From: Polaribacter sp. ALD11
GTDB lineage: Bacteria; Bacteroidota; Bacteroidia; Flavobacteriales; Flavobacteriaceae
Assembly (NCBI RefSeq): GCF_002831685.1
Contig: NZ_CP025119.1
Span: 2,006,001 to 2,070,000 of the forward strand
Direction: 5' to 3'
Length of the DNA: 64,000 nucleotides
A program made the position numbers and the translations under genes. Below, piece by piece: positions 53,431-63,792 of the stretch. Numbering within the stretch: the first letter of the stretch is position 1; every line of letters begins with the position of its first letter. The notes beneath the pieces were generated by a model. The model had not been told where the DNA came from, did no database searches, and saw only the letters and a list, made by a program, of their open reading frames with translations.

Positions 53431-55803
53431 ATGAATTTCTGGACAAAAGCTGCTGGCCTAATTTTAAGAAACCGTTACTTGGTTTTATTAATTATTGCAT
53501 TAATAACAGCCTTTTTAGCATCTCAAATGAAGTATATGAAATTCTCATATACTGAAGCAAACCTTCTACCAGAAGACCATCAAGCAAATCTAGAGTATAA
53601 TAAATTTTTAGAAATTTTTGGAGAAGAGGGCAATTTAGTTATTCTTGGCGTTAAAGATTCTACCGTTTTTACACCAGAAAAATTTAATGCTTGGAATAAA
53701 TTAGTAGAGCAATTTGATGAAAGAGATGAAATAGATTTTACCATTTCCATTGCAGATGTTCAAAAGTTAAAGGCAGATAGAAAAAATAGAAAATTTATTC
53801 TAGAACCTTTATATGAGGAAGACCCTACTACAAAAGAAGAAGTAAATGCCATTAAAAAACAGCTTTTCGAAAAGCTTCCTTTTTATGACAACCTGCTTTA
53901 CAACAAAAAAACAGGAACGCTGCAAACAGCAATCTATATTAAAAAAGAAATCATAAATACGCCAAAACGTAGAGATTTTATTTTTGACGTATTAATTCCT
54001 GCTATAGAAAAATTTGAAAAGGAAAATAATTTAGACGTTCGGGTTTCTGGAATGCCTTATATTAGAACCCTAAATGCACAAAACATTCAGGATGAAATTA
54101 TCCTCTTTGTAGTTGGTGCATTAGGTATTACCGCCTTAATTTTCTTCTTTTTCTTCCGATCCTTTAGAGCTACCTTCATTACACTTTTGGTAGTTTTAAT
54201 TGGTGTTATTTGGGCTTTCGGGTTTATAGGATTATTCCATTATGAAATCACCGTTTTATCTGCTTTAATACCTCCTTTAATTATTGTTATTGGGGTACCT
54301 AATGCGGTATTCCTAATCAATAAATATCAACAAGAAATAAAGAAACATGGCCAGCAAGCTAAAGCTTTACAGCGCGTAATTTCTAAAGTTGGAAATGCAA
54401 CATTAATGACCAATATTACAACTGCATCTGGTTTTGCAACCTTTGTTTTTGTAAAAAGTAATTTACTACGTGAATTCGGAATTTTAGCTTCGGTAAATAT
54501 TATCAGTATTTTTATTTTAGCTTTATTGATTATCCCGATTATTTATAGTTTTATGCCACTTCCTAAGAAGAAGCATTTAAGTCATCTTGAAACAAAGTGG
54601 ATTGAAAATGTAGTAAACTGGATGGAAAAAATGGTAAGAAACCAAAGAATTACCATCTATTTTGCAACAGTTTTAGTAATCGTTTTAAGTATTATTGGTA
54701 TCTATAAAATTACAGTTTCTGGTAGTTTAATTGAAGACATGCCTAAGAAAACAAACTTTTATAAAGATATTAAATTCTTCGAAAAGGAGTTTGGAGGTAT
54801 TATGCCTTTAGAAATTTTAATAGATACAAAAAAAGACAAAGGTGTCATGAAGCTTTCCACTTTAAAAAGGATGGAAAAATTAAATGAAACTATAGAAACT
54901 TTTCCAGAACTATCAAAACCTATATCTGTAGTTAATCTTGTAAAATACTCTAAACAAGCCTATTATAGAGGTAATCCAAAATATTACCAATTACCAACAA
55001 ATCAAGAGCAGAGTTATATTTTTTCATACACAAAGAATTCTAATAGTGATGCTGGCATGCTTAAAACATTTGTAGATTCTACAGGTCGTTATGCTAGAAT
55101 CACCACTTTTATGAAAGATATCGGAACTGATAAGATGGATATTATTCAAGAGCGATTAAAAGCTGTAATTGCCAAAGAATTTCCTGCAGATAAATACACT
55201 GTTACATTAACAGGTAAAGCATTGGTCTTTATAAAAGGAACCAATTACTTGATTAAAAACTTAGTTATCTCCTTGTCTTTAGCCATTTTATTAATCGCTA
55301 TTTTTATGGCTTGGATGTTTAGGTCGCCACAAATGATTTTAATTTCCTTAGTTCCAAACATGCTACCGCTGCTAATTACTGCTGGTTTAATGGGTTTTTT
55401 AGATATTCCTATAAAACCATCTACCATCTTAGTATTTAGTATTGCTTTTGGTATTTCTGTAGATGATACCATTCACTTTCTTGCTAAATATAGGCAAGAA
55501 CTGATAGCTAATAAATGGAGAATAAAACCATCTGTTTATGCTGCTTTAAGAGAAACAGGTGTCAGTATGTTTTACACTTCAATTGTTTTATTCTTTGGTT
55601 TTTTAGTGTTTACACTTTCTAGTTTTGGTGGTACAATTGCCTTAGGTGGCTTAGTTTCTGTAACATTATTACTAGCAATGGTTTCTAACTTGTTATTATT
55701 ACCTTCTTTATTACTAACTTTCGAGAAGAAAATTGCTAATAAAAAAGTGTTTAAGGAACCAAAAATGAGGATTTTCCCTCCAAAAGAAGAAAAAACAGAA
55801 TAA
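53431..55803 (+). CDS. RND/MMPL-family exporter
   Basis: A 790-aa inner-membrane protein of the resistance-nodulation-division superfamily, MMPL/Patched-like type. One N-terminal helix, a periplasmic loop (about 35-220), five helices (about 225-370: FVVGALGITALIFFFFFRSFRATFI, GVPNAVFLINKYQ), a second loop (about 420-600), and a final helix bundle (VFSIAFGISVDDTIHFLAKYRQ). The GISVDDTIHFLAKY motif holds the proton-relay aspartates. Similar proteins export lipids or hopanoids. No partner genes lie next to it, so the substrate is open. Confidence 0.88.
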   Translation: MNFWTKAAGLILRNRYLVLLIIALITAFLASQMKYMKFSYTEANLLPEDHQANLEYNKFLEIFGEEGNLVILGVKDSTVFTPEKFNAWNKLVEQFDERDEIDFTISIADVQKLKADRKNRKFILEPLYEEDPTTKEEVNAIKKQLFEKLPFYDNLLYNKKTGTLQTAIYIKKEIINTPKRRDFIFDVLIPAIEKFEKENNLDVRVSGMPYIRTLNAQNIQDEIILFVVGALGITALIFFFFFRSFRATFITLLVVLIGVIWAFGFIGLFHYEITVLSALIPPLIIVIGVPNAVFLINKYQQEIKKHGQQAKALQRVISKVGNATLMTNITTASGFATFVFVKSNLLREFGILASVNIISIFILALLIIPIIYSFMPLPKKKHLSHLETKWIENVVNWMEKMVRNQRITIYFATVLVIVLSIIGIYKITVSGSLIEDMPKKTNFYKDIKFFEKEFGGIMPLEILIDTKKDKGVMKLSTLKRMEKLNETIETFPELSKPISVVNLVKYSKQAYYRGNPKYYQLPTNQEQSYIFSYTKNSNSDAGMLKTFVDSTGRYARITTFMKDIGTDKMDIIQERLKAVIAKEFPADKYTVTLTGKALVFIKGTNYLIKNLVISLSLAILLIAIFMAWMFRSPQMILISLVPNMLPLLITAGLMGFLDIPIKPSTILVFSIAFGISVDDTIHFLAKYRQELIANKWRIKPSVYAALRETGVSMFYTSIVLFFGFLVFTLSSFGGTIALGGLVSVTLLLAMVSNLLLLPSLLLTFEKKIANKKVFKEPKMRIFPPKEEKTE

Positions 55804-55905
55804 CTTTTAAGATTTTATTGATCTTTCATTCGTTGTTTAATTTCTAACAATAAAGTATCTTTACTCTTTTAACTAAGACTATTTTCGAATACAACATATT
55901 TAAAG

Positions 55906-57342
55906 ATGATGATGAAAAATAACGTAGCAGAATTATTAAAATCAGGTACCGTTTTACAAGAAGTAATAATAAAAGGTTGGGTTAGAACCTTTAGAAGCAA
56001 CAGATTTATTGCTTTAAATGATGGTTCTACCATAAACAATATACAGTGTGTAATCGATTTTGAAAACACTTCTGAAGAAACTTTAAAAAGAATAACTACA
56101 GGAGCAGCAGTTTCTATAAAAGGGATCATTGCAGAAAGTCAAGGAAAGGGGCAATCTGTAGAAATTCAAGTTTCTGAAATAGAAATTTTAGGAGATTCAA
56201 ATGCAGATGAATATCCAATTCAACCAAAAAAACATAGTTTTGAATTTTTAAGAGAAAATGCACATTTACGCGTTAGAACAAATACGTTTAGTGCAGTGAT
56301 GAGGGTGCGTTCTAAACTCTCTTTTGCGGTTCATAAATATTTTCAAGACAATGGTTTTAACTATGTAAACACCCCAATTGTAACGGGTTCTGATGCAGAA
56401 GGAGCAGGAGAAATGTTTAGAGTTACTTCTTTCGAAGACAATAAAGCACCGGTTACAGAAGATGGAAAAATAGATTATGCTAAAGATTTCTTCGGAAAAG
56501 AAACAAATCTTACTGTTTCTGGTCAATTAGAAGCAGAAGCGTATGCAATGGCTTTAGGTAAAGTTTACACTTTCGGACCAACTTTTAGAGCAGAAAATTC
56601 AAACACAACCCGTCATTTAGCAGAATTTTGGATGATTGAACCAGAAGTTGCCTTTATGGATTTAGATGGCAATATGGATTTAGCTGAAGATTTCATAAAA
56701 TCTGTTTTAAGTGATGTTTTAGAAAACTGTAAAGAAGATTTAGCCTTTTTAGATGAACGCTTTACACAAGAAGAAAAGACAAAACCTCAATTACAGAGAA
56801 GTGATATGAGCCTGTTAGAAAAGTTGAAATTTGTAGCAGACAATAACTTTAAAAGAGTTTCTTATACAGAAGCTATAGACATTCTTAGAAACTCTAAACC
56901 TAACAAAAAGAAGAAATTTCAATACCCAATTAACGAATGGGGAGCAGATTTACAATCTGAACACGAACGTTTTTTAGTTGAAAAACACTTTAAATGCCCA
57001 GTTATTTTATTTGATTATCCAGCAGATATTAAAGCATTTTACATGCGTTTAAATGAAGATGGAAAAACGGTAAGAGCTATGGATGTGCTGTTTCCTGGTA
57101 TTGGAGAAATGGTTGGTGGTGCACAACGTGAGGAACGTTACGACGTTTTAGTTGAAAAAATGAAAGCAATGAATATTGATGAGAAAGAACTTTGGTGGTA
57201 TTTAGATTTGAGAAAATTTGGTACAGCAGTCCATTCAGGTTTTGGCTTAGGTTTTGAAAGATTAGTTCAGTTTACAACAGGAATGGGTAATATTAGAGAC
57301 GTAATTCCGTTTCCAAGAACACCACAAAACGCAGAATTTTAA
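55906..57342 (+). CDS. asnS: Asparaginyl-tRNA synthetase
   Basis: A 478-aa class IIb synthetase. An N-terminal OB-fold reads the anticodon ([22 protein letters not shown]), and the catalytic domain has motif 2 ([21 protein letters not shown]) and motif 3 ([17 protein letters not shown]). The start has three successive ATGs; 55906 is the first. It lies 25 bases before rpoN. Confidence 0.96.
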   Translation: MMMKNNVAELLKSGTVLQEVIIKGWVRTFRSNRFIALNDGSTINNIQCVIDFENTSEETLKRITTGAAVSIKGIIAESQGKGQSVEIQVSEIEILGDSNADEYPIQPKKHSFEFLRENAHLRVRTNTFSAVMRVRSKLSFAVHKYFQDNGFNYVNTPIVTGSDAEGAGEMFRVTSFEDNKAPVTEDGKIDYAKDFFGKETNLTVSGQLEAEAYAMALGKVYTFGPTFRAENSNTTRHLAEFWMIEPEVAFMDLDGNMDLAEDFIKSVLSDVLENCKEDLAFLDERFTQEEKTKPQLQRSDMSLLEKLKFVADNNFKRVSYTEAIDILRNSKPNKKKKFQYPINEWGADLQSEHERFLVEKHFKCPVILFDYPADIKAFYMRLNEDGKTVRAMDVLFPGIGEMVGGAQREERYDVLVEKMKAMNIDEKELWWYLDLRKFGTAVHSGFGLGFERLVQFTTGMGNIRDVIPFPRTPQNAEF

Positions 57343-57366
57343 TCAGTTTTTTGTATCTTTAAAAAT

Positions 57367-58824
57367 ATGCTAAAACAAAGCTTACAATACAAACTCTTAC
57401 AAAAACTATCTCCGCAACAGATTCAGTTGATGAAGTTAATTCAATTGCCTACGCAAGCATTTGAAGAACGTCTAAAACAAGAAATTGAAGAAAACCCTGC
57501 ATTAGATACCGGTAAGGAAGAATCCGATGATATCGATGATGATTTATCAAATGAATTTGATGATACCGGAACAGAAAAAATTGAAACTGAAGACATTAAT
57601 ATCGATGAATATCTAAGTGATGATGAAATTCCGAATTATAAAACGCAAGCCAATAATTATTCCGCAGATGATGAGGAAAAAAATGTGCCTTACGCAGCCG
57701 GAACAAGCTTTCATCAATCTTTAAGCAATCAATTAAACACCTTTAGTTTAAATGAAGAAGAGCGTTCTATAGCAGAGTTTCTAGTAGGTAGTATAGATGA
57801 TAGCGGTTATATAAGAAGAGAAATTATAGATCTTGTAGATGATTTAGCTTTTACTGCAAATGTATTTACTACAGAAGAAAAAGTAATTGCAGTTCTTAAA
57901 AAAGTAGTACATACTTTAGACCCTTTAGGTGTGGGAGCTAGAGATTTAAAAGAATGCTTAATTATTCAATTAAAAGCCAAAGACAAAACAAAGTATAGAA
58001 GTTTATCTATAGGCATTTTAGAAGATGCTTTTGATCATTTCGTAAAAAAACACTACAAAAAGCTTCAAGAAAAATATAATATTTCTGAAGATGAGTTGAA
58101 AGAGGTGATTAAAGAAATTTCTAAATTAAATCCTAAACCCGGGAGTTCTTATGCTGGTAATAATAAAATTGCAGAACAAATTGTTCCAGATTTTTCAATA
58201 AAAATTTTAGACGGTGAGTTAGATTTAGTTTTAAACTCTAGAAACGCACCAGAATTGCATGTTTCTAAAGAATATAATAATATGCTAAAAGGTTATCAAG
58301 AATCTACTGTAAAATCTAAATCGCAAAAAGATGCAGTATTTTTTATAAAGCAAAAGTTAGACTCGGCAAAATGGTTTATAGATGCAATTAGACAGCGTCA
58401 GCAAACGCTTTTAGTAACTATGAATACCATTATGCATTATCAATACGATTATTTTTTAACGGGTGATGAACGTAAGTTAAGACCAATGATACTTAAAGAT
58501 ATTGCAGATAAAATTAATATGGATGTTTCTACGGTTTCTAGAGTTGCAAATAGCAAATATGTTTCTACTCCGTACGGTACAAAACTAATAAAAGAATTCT
58601 TTTCTGAATCCATGAAAAATGACCAAGGTGAAGATGTTTCTACAAAAGAGATTAAGAAAATTCTTGAAACTGTCATTGCTGAAGAAAACAAAAAAAAGCC
58701 ACTTACAGATGAAAAATTAGCCGCTATTTTAAAAGAAAAAGGATACCCTATTGCTAGAAGAACTGTCGCAAAATATAGAGAACAATTAGACTTATCTGTA
58801 GCTAGACTTAGAAAAGAAATTTAA
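57367..58824 (+). CDS. rpoN: RNA polymerase sigma-54 factor
   Basis: A 485-aa sigma-54. Region I is the glutamine-rich start (LKQSLQYKLLQKLSPQQIQLMKLIQL), which binds activators. An acidic region II follows at about 45-100. The core-binding and helix-turn-helix domains come next (DIADKINMDVSTVSRVANSKYVSTPYG), and the RpoN box is ARRTVAKYRE near the C-terminus. No enhancer-binding activator is in the window, so its targets lie elsewhere. Confidence 0.97.
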   Translation: MLKQSLQYKLLQKLSPQQIQLMKLIQLPTQAFEERLKQEIEENPALDTGKEESDDIDDDLSNEFDDTGTEKIETEDINIDEYLSDDEIPNYKTQANNYSADDEEKNVPYAAGTSFHQSLSNQLNTFSLNEEERSIAEFLVGSIDDSGYIRREIIDLVDDLAFTANVFTTEEKVIAVLKKVVHTLDPLGVGARDLKECLIIQLKAKDKTKYRSLSIGILEDAFDHFVKKHYKKLQEKYNISEDELKEVIKEISKLNPKPGSSYAGNNKIAEQIVPDFSIKILDGELDLVLNSRNAPELHVSKEYNNMLKGYQESTVKSKSQKDAVFFIKQKLDSAKWFIDAIRQRQQTLLVTMNTIMHYQYDYFLTGDERKLRPMILKDIADKINMDVSTVSRVANSKYVSTPYGTKLIKEFFSESMKNDQGEDVSTKEIKKILETVIAEENKKKPLTDEKLAAILKEKGYPIARRTVAKYREQLDLSVARLRKEI

Positions 58825-59426
58825 TGGAGAGGTTTTACAAAACCATATCTGTTGTTTTCCATCCTATTGTGGTTCCTACAGTTGGTGTTATTCTGTATTT
58901 TATATTAATTCCTAACAACTATGCAAGCAATCAGAAATTGGCTTTGTTAAGCTTGGTATTTGCAACAACTTATTTAATTCCACTTTTAATATTAATTATA
59001 TTCAAAAAGTTAAAACTGATAAAAAATTTTAATGTACACAGCATAAAAGAAAGAAAGATACCAGTTGCAATGATGATTGTATTATTTTATCTCTTAGGCA
59101 ATACAATATTGAAAAGTACTGGTATGAAAGACATCAGTCTATTATTTTATGCAACAAGCGCAGCGCTAACTTTAATATACATCTTTTTTACTTTTCAAAT
59201 AAAAGTTAGTATTCATTTACTTTCTTTAGGCATCTCAACTAGTTTTTTTATTGTTCTTGGAATTATATATTCATCTAGTTTTCCTATCGTGGTTATAGTA
59301 AATATAGTACTAGCAGGTCTTGTTGCAAACGCAAGGCTTTTCTTAAGAGCACACACGCCAAGAGAAATATATTTGGGTTTTTTCTTAGGATTCATAGCTC
59401 CATTTGCAGTCTATTATCTTCTATAA
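58824..59426 (+). CDS. PAP2-like integral membrane protein
   Basis: A 200-aa protein with about six transmembrane helices. Conserved pieces are KERKIPVAMM and ANARLFLRAHTPREIYLGFFLG, which resembles the last motif of PAP2 lipid phosphatases (SR..H....D), but with R-E in place of the final aspartate. It may be an inactive or divergent relative. Its ATG overlaps the rpoN stop by one base, and its end overlaps the converging barrel gene by six bases. Confidence 0.7.
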   Translation: MERFYKTISVVFHPIVVPTVGVILYFILIPNNYASNQKLALLSLVFATTYLIPLLILIIFKKLKLIKNFNVHSIKERKIPVAMMIVLFYLLGNTILKSTGMKDISLLFYATSAALTLIYIFFTFQIKVSIHLLSLGISTSFFIVLGIIYSSSFPIVVIVNIVLAGLVANARLFLRAHTPREIYLGFFLGFIAPFAVYYLL

Positions 59427-60098
59427 AAAGTAGAAAATCAATCCGAATTTTAAAATTTTAGTGTTTACTGGCTCTCCGTTAATTGTACTATTTTTGAATA
59501 TAGGAGTTAAACCATAAAAGAAGTTTATATTAAATTTATCATAACCAGCAGATATAGTTAAACCGTATTGTAATTTATTGTATGCGTCTATATTAGAGTA
59601 CTTAAACTGATTAGAGTTTGTATCTAAGTATTGAAACTTGTTACTTAGATTGTACATAAACTTTAACCCCGTATAAACCCTCCAGAAATTATATTTTTTA
59701 GCAGTTGATGTTCTCCATCTAATTTCTAATGGAAACTCTAAATTATGGGCTTTAAAAACGTTTTCAGAGATAGAGTTATCACTACTAAATATTGTAGTAT
59801 TATTTAATTCATCTACTTTTAATTCATGATTAAAAAAATCATAACCATAACCAACACCTGCAGCAAGAGAAATTGTACCTGTTTTATTTAAAATAAAATC
59901 TTTAATAAAACCAGTAGATAAGGAATAAGAAAAATTACTTTTTGTTATTGTTGATGGTTGTTCATTAAATTGACTGTAGGAAACAGACAAATAAATTTGA
60001 TCTTCCGCATATTTATCACCTAGACTTAGAGAATCTTTCTGAGAAAAAATAAGTAAAGGAAATATTAAAAAATAAAATAAAATATATCTAATTTTCAT
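59421..60098 (-). CDS. Outer-membrane beta-barrel protein, PorT-like family
   Basis: A 225-aa protein with a signal peptide (MKIRYILFYFLIFPLLIFSQ) and alternating aromatic beta-strands typical of an eight-stranded barrel, ending in KFGLIFYFL with a C-terminal aromatic. It looks like the PorT/OMP_b-brl group. Whether it is the type IX secretion PorT/SprT itself cannot be told from the sequence. It is separated from the ExbD genes by a terminator and has its own -7-like TATCTTTA (complement of 60117-60124). Confidence 0.75.
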   Translation of the reverse strand: MKIRYILFYFLIFPLLIFSQKDSLSLGDKYAEDQIYLSVSYSQFNEQPSTITKSNFSYSLSTGFIKDFILNKTGTISLAAGVGYGYDFFNHELKVDELNNTTIFSSDNSISENVFKAHNLEFPLEIRWRTSTAKKYNFWRVYTGLKFMYNLSNKFQYLDTNSNQFKYSNIDAYNKLQYGLTISAGYDKFNINFFYGLTPIFKNSTINGEPVNTKILKFGLIFYFL

Positions 60099-60163
60099 AG
60101 TACGTATAACGAAATATAAAGATACAATATTTCATATATTACTAAATTAAATTTAGAGCAAAA

Positions 60164-60195
60164 AAAAAGAGTAATTCGTATGAATTACTCTTTTT
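60164..60195 (-). terminator. Terminator of the exbB-exbD operon
   Basis: AAAAAGAGTAATTC (60164-60177) pairs with GAATTACTCTTTTT (60182-60195) around GTAT. Read leftward the stem ends in a run of eight T's. It lies 19 bases beyond the last exbD stop. Confidence 0.92.
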
Positions 60196-60213
60196 AGTAT
60201 ACTATTGTGAAAA

Positions 60214-60681
60214 TTAATTTCCTTCTCCTTTTGAAGCAGAATAACTAATTTTAAGCGCATTTACATCTCTTAGTTTCAACCTAATATCTATAATTGTACC
60301 TACATTAGATTCTTTATCTGCTTTAATAGAAGTTGTCATAAATGCAACTTGGTTTTCAGGAACTTTAGATCTTTCATTAATAATAAAAGCAGGTACATCT
60401 TCTGCAGTAGCTATTTTATCATTTAACTGGATTCTATTATAACCTGTACCATGTCTTGCAGCATCTTTAGATTTACCAACATATATTGTACTCACTAGAC
60501 TTTTATGCTCCAATTTTTTTACTTCTGTAGCACTTGGTAATCTAGGGTTCTCAATTTGCAATTCAGTTTCTCTCATGGTAGTTGTTACCATAAAGAAAAA
60601 CAACAACATAAAAACGATGTCTGGCAAAGAAGCAGTATTAACTGCTGGCATTCCTTTTTTCTTTTTTCTAAATTTAGACAT
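60214..60681 (-). CDS. ExbD-type biopolymer transport protein (second copy)
   Basis: A 155-aa protein with one N-terminal helix carrying the proton-channel aspartate (LPDIVFMLLFFFMVTTTMRE) and a periplasmic domain. ExbD partners ExbB to convert proton-motive force into work for TonB-dependent transport. It is the last of exbB-orf-exbD-exbD, 18 bases after the first exbD. Confidence 0.93.
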   Translation of the reverse strand: MSKFRKKKKGMPAVNTASLPDIVFMLLFFFMVTTTMRETELQIENPRLPSATEVKKLEHKSLVSTIYVGKSKDAARHGTGYNRIQLNDKIATAEDVPAFIINERSKVPENQVAFMTTSIKADKESNVGTIIDIRLKLRDVNALKISYSASKGEGN

Positions 60682-60699
60682 ATTGTTGTATTTTAAAGT

Positions 60700-61323
60700 T
60701 TAATTAGATGTAGGTTCAGCATCAGAAATAATTTCTGGATAACTAGTTTTGATATCATCTACTTTTTTCTTCAGACTTTCATTAGCCCTATCATCTTTAT
60801 AAGATTCTTCTAATTCAGGAAAAGGAATTCCGTAACGTTCTTTAGAAAGTCTGTTACGCAATTCAGAATAAGCTTTTATCAATTCATTTTGAACTTTTAA
60901 GTATACACCATATTCTGTACCTCTATCACTTTGAACAGAAATAATTGCTTTATTCGGATGATCTGAAGAAGAAATGCTTTTTTCCCCTTTACAATATGTA
61001 CAAGGTCCCGTTGCAACGCCGTCTTCTATTTTACCATCACCACCTCCATTATCTATAAAAGCTATTGCCGCATCTTTAAGGTCTTTAATATCCATTCTGT
61101 CTCCTTCAACAAGAAGATCATTATCTCTATTAATATTTACCTCAAAAATATTTTTTTCTTTGATAATTGGTGGTACGTAATCTTCTGGTGGTTTTTCTGA
61201 TAACTTTTTAGAAACACCAGAATCTACGTTCATTGTTGTTGTTACTAAAAAGAAAATTAATAACAAGAAGGCAATATCTGCCATGGAACCTGCATTAATT
61301 TCTGGATTCTCTCTTCTTGCCAT
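60700..61323 (-). CDS. ExbD-type protein with a CxxC insertion
   Basis: A 207-aa ExbD. The helix GSMADIAFLLLIFFLVTTTM holds the conserved aspartate. The periplasmic domain is enlarged by an insertion with the pair GPCTYCKGEK (about 116-125) and a charged C-terminal extension. The cysteine pair could form a disulfide or bind metal in the periplasm. First of the two exbD genes, five bases before the membrane-protein gene upstream ends. Confidence 0.92.
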   Translation of the reverse strand: MARRENPEINAGSMADIAFLLLIFFLVTTTMNVDSGVSKKLSEKPPEDYVPPIIKEKNIFEVNINRDNDLLVEGDRMDIKDLKDAAIAFIDNGGGDGKIEDGVATGPCTYCKGEKSISSSDHPNKAIISVQSDRGTEYGVYLKVQNELIKAYSELRNRLSKERYGIPFPELEESYKDDRANESLKKKVDDIKTSYPEIISDAEPTSN

Positions 61324-61327
61324 AATT

Positions 61328-61798
61328 TTATGATTTTATTAAACCTTTACCTAAATCTAAGATGAAAAAAGCTAAACCAATTCCACCTAAAATAATACTA
61401 AACCAAATACCAGCTCCTGTCAATTTATTAATTGTAGAACCTTCTTCTCCTCCCTCTAAAATAGTACCAGCGTTATCTATAACAACAGTACTATCTGCCA
61501 AGAAATAAGAGACTATAAACAAAACACCTAAAACAGTTAAACCTAATAAGGTTTTCTTTAAATTTTCTGGGTTTTTGAAAAGACCTAACAAAGATAAAAT
61601 AAGAGTTACTATTATTACTCCGTATAATAAGTACTGAGAAAAAGAAATTAGCGGGCTAACAACACTGTTTTGTACAGCCACATCATTTTCTACAGCATCT
61701 TCACCTGCCATAAGTACTCTTACTAATAAGATAATACCTACTAAAGCAATTGCCGTCACAACATATGTGATAATTTTTGATAATTTATTATCTATCAT
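61328..61798 (-). CDS. Four-helix membrane protein of the Exb operon
   Basis: A 156-aa protein with four predicted transmembrane helices (YVVTAIALVGIILLVRVLM; FSQYLLYGVIIVTLILSLLGLF; LLGLTVLGVLFIVSYFLA; IWFSIILGGIGLAFFILDLG) and an acidic loop. No named family. It sits tightly between exbB and exbD, so it probably belongs to the same energising complex (inference). Confidence 0.8.
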   Translation of the reverse strand: MIDNKLSKIITYVVTAIALVGIILLVRVLMAGEDAVENDVAVQNSVVSPLISFSQYLLYGVIIVTLILSLLGLFKNPENLKKTLLGLTVLGVLFIVSYFLADSTVVIDNAGTILEGGEEGSTINKLTGAGIWFSIILGGIGLAFFILDLGKGLIKS

Positions 61799-61804
61799 GA
61801 TAAA

Positions 61805-62527
61805 TTATTTTTTATACTTTACTAATAAATCTATCAATTGAATAGAAGCGTCTTCCATATTGTTAACGATACTATCAATTTTAGAAACGATATAATTATA
61901 GAAAACCTGTAAGATAATTGCAACAACTAAACCAAATACAGTTGTTAATAAGGCTACTTTAATACCTACTGCAACTACTCCTGGAGAAATATCATTTGCT
62001 TCTGCAATTGCATCAAACGCGCCAATCATACCAATTACAGTACCCATGAAACCTAGCATTGGTGCTAATGCAATAAATAATGATAACCAAGAAACATTTT
62101 TTTCTAAAAGTCCCATTTGAACTCCACCGTAAGAAACAACTGCCTTTTCAGCACTTTCAATTCCTTCATCTACTCTATCTAAACCTTGATAAAATATAGA
62201 GGCAACAGGCCCTTTTGAATTTCTACAAACTTCTTTAGCAGCTTCTATACCACCTGAACTTAAAGCTTCATCTACATTTGCTACTAATTTCTTAGTATTT
62301 GTAGATGCCATGTTTAAATAAATAATTCTTTCAATTGCAATTGCTAAACCTAAAATTAAGGCGACTAATACAATTCCCATAAATATTGGGCCACCTTCTA
62401 TAAAACGAAGTTTTAATTCTTGGTGAAAAGTTCTTGACTCTGCTGCTGCTTCCTGTGCAAAAGTTGATTGAATAGCTCCAAAAAACATGAATCCTGTTAC
62501 AGATAGGACATTTACTACTTTTTTCAT
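61805..62527 (-). CDS. MotA/TolQ/ExbB proton-channel protein
   Basis: A 240-aa protein with three helices. A signal-like N-terminus (VTGFMFFGAIQSTFAQ) is followed by GGPIFMGIVLVALILGLAIAIERII and the channel helices LFIALAPMLGFMGTVIGMIGAFDAI and VALLTTVFGLVVAIILQV. It should form the pentamer surrounding ExbD dimers. First gene of its operon, seven bases before the next. Confidence 0.94.
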   Translation of the reverse strand: MKKVVNVLSVTGFMFFGAIQSTFAQEAAAESRTFHQELKLRFIEGGPIFMGIVLVALILGLAIAIERIIYLNMASTNTKKLVANVDEALSSGGIEAAKEVCRNSKGPVASIFYQGLDRVDEGIESAEKAVVSYGGVQMGLLEKNVSWLSLFIALAPMLGFMGTVIGMIGAFDAIAEANDISPGVVAVGIKVALLTTVFGLVVAIILQVFYNYIVSKIDSIVNNMEDASIQLIDLLVKYKK

Positions 62528-62561
62528 CTCTGTTGTTATTAATTTTTAATAGTTAACGGGT

Positions 62562-62594
62562 TAAAGATATAATTTTTCATCTTAAATAAACAAG
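62562..62594 (-). promoter_or_regulatory. Promoter of the exbB operon
   Basis: On the minus strand CTTG (complement of 62591-62594) and TATCTTTA (complement of 62562-62569) lie 21 bases apart, one mismatch each from the consensus. About 35 bases before the exbB ATG. Confidence 0.5.
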
Positions 62595-62754
62595 TCTTAA
62601 TCAATTTTAATACTTTTTGAAACAACTTAATACTTTATTTATTTTTTAATAGAGTGGCAAGTAACAAAAAAATTATTGCTCCTCAAAAAAAAATCAATCT
62701 ATTTTATATAAAAATAATGTTTTTTTTTGGAGTTAAACATTTTTAATCAAAAAA

Positions 62755-63792
62755 TTATTTTTTACTAATTTCTCCTCGTAAAGATTTTTGAAAGTAGTTT
62801 TTGAAACTTTTATCAGTTAAATTTTCACTTAATAAATACATTAATTTCGCAATAGCAGCTTCTGTTGTAATATCGATTCCTCCAATAACACCTAAGGCTT
62901 TTAAACCAACACTTGTGTCATAATGACCAAGAATTACACTACCACTAGCGCATTGTGTAACATTTACAACTTTAATATTATTTTGTATTGCTTTTTCTAT
63001 AAGGTTTAAAAACCATGCTTCATTTGGTGCATTTCCAGATCCATAAGTTTCTAAGATAACCCCTTTTAAATTATCTATATTTAGAATAGCTTTCACAACT
63101 TTTTCTGTTATTCCTGGAAATAATTTTAAAATAACGACATCTGTTACTAACTTTTTTCTAATAATTAGTTTCTCATCAACATATTTTTGTTTCGATAATA
63201 AATGTTCATTAAAAGTTAAATGCACACCACTTTCTGCTAAAGCAGGATAATTCATCGATGCAAATGCTTCAAATTGTTCTGAACTTATTTTTGTTGTTCT
63301 ATTTGCTCTGTATAACTTATATTCAAAGTACAAACAAACTTCAGAAATTACAGGTTTATCATTTTTTCTAGAAGCCGCAATTTCTATAGAAGTAATCAGG
63401 TTTTCTTTGGCATCTGTTCTTAAATCTCCAATAGGTAATTGAGAACCTGTAAAAATAATAGGTTTTTGTAAATTCTCTATCATAAAACTAATTGCAGACG
63501 ACGTGTAGGCCATTGTATCTGAACCTGTTAAAATTACAAAACCATCGAACTTATTGTAGTTCATTTCTATAATTTCTAGAATATCTACATAGTACTTTGT
63601 ATTCATGTTTGATGAATCTATTGGCTCTTCAAAAGAAATACTTTTTATTTCGCAGTCTAACTGTTCTAGCTCTGGAATTTTATCTATTATTTGACTAAAG
63701 TCAAATGCTTTTAAAGCGTTTGTTTTATAGTCTTTTATCATACCAATTGTACCACCTGTGTACAAGATAAGAATATTAGGCTTGTTTGTCAT
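62755..63792 (-). CDS. Type I L-asparaginase
   Basis: A 345-aa enzyme hydrolysing asparagine to aspartate and ammonia in the cytoplasm. ILILYTGGTIGM contains the nucleophile threonine, and ILTGSDTMAYTSSAISFM holds the second Thr/Asp pair. No signal peptide, which fits the cytoplasmic type I enzyme. I start at ATG 63792 (MTNKPNIL); an in-frame ATG at 63813 would add seven residues but lies in a hairpin (63808-63828). Confidence 0.92.
   Translation of the reverse strand: MTNKPNILILYTGGTIGMIKDYKTNALKAFDFSQIIDKIPELEQLDCEIKSISFEEPIDSSNMNTKYYVDILEIIEMNYNKFDGFVILTGSDTMAYTSSAISFMIENLQKPIIFTGSQLPIGDLRTDAKENLITSIEIAASRKNDKPVISEVCLYFEYKLYRANRTTKISSEQFEAFASMNYPALAESGVHLTFNEHLLSKQKYVDEKLIIRKKLVTDVVILKLFPGITEKVVKAILNIDNLKGVILETYGSGNAPNEAWFLNLIEKAIQNNIKVVNVTQCASGSVILGHYDTSVGLKALGVIGGIDITTEAAIAKLMYLLSENLTDKSFKNYFQKSLRGEISKK

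Noticed and set aside
59421..60098. Naming the barrel gene porT/sprT
   Set aside because: The fold fits but many flavobacterial barrels look alike, and no other type IX secretion gene is nearby.
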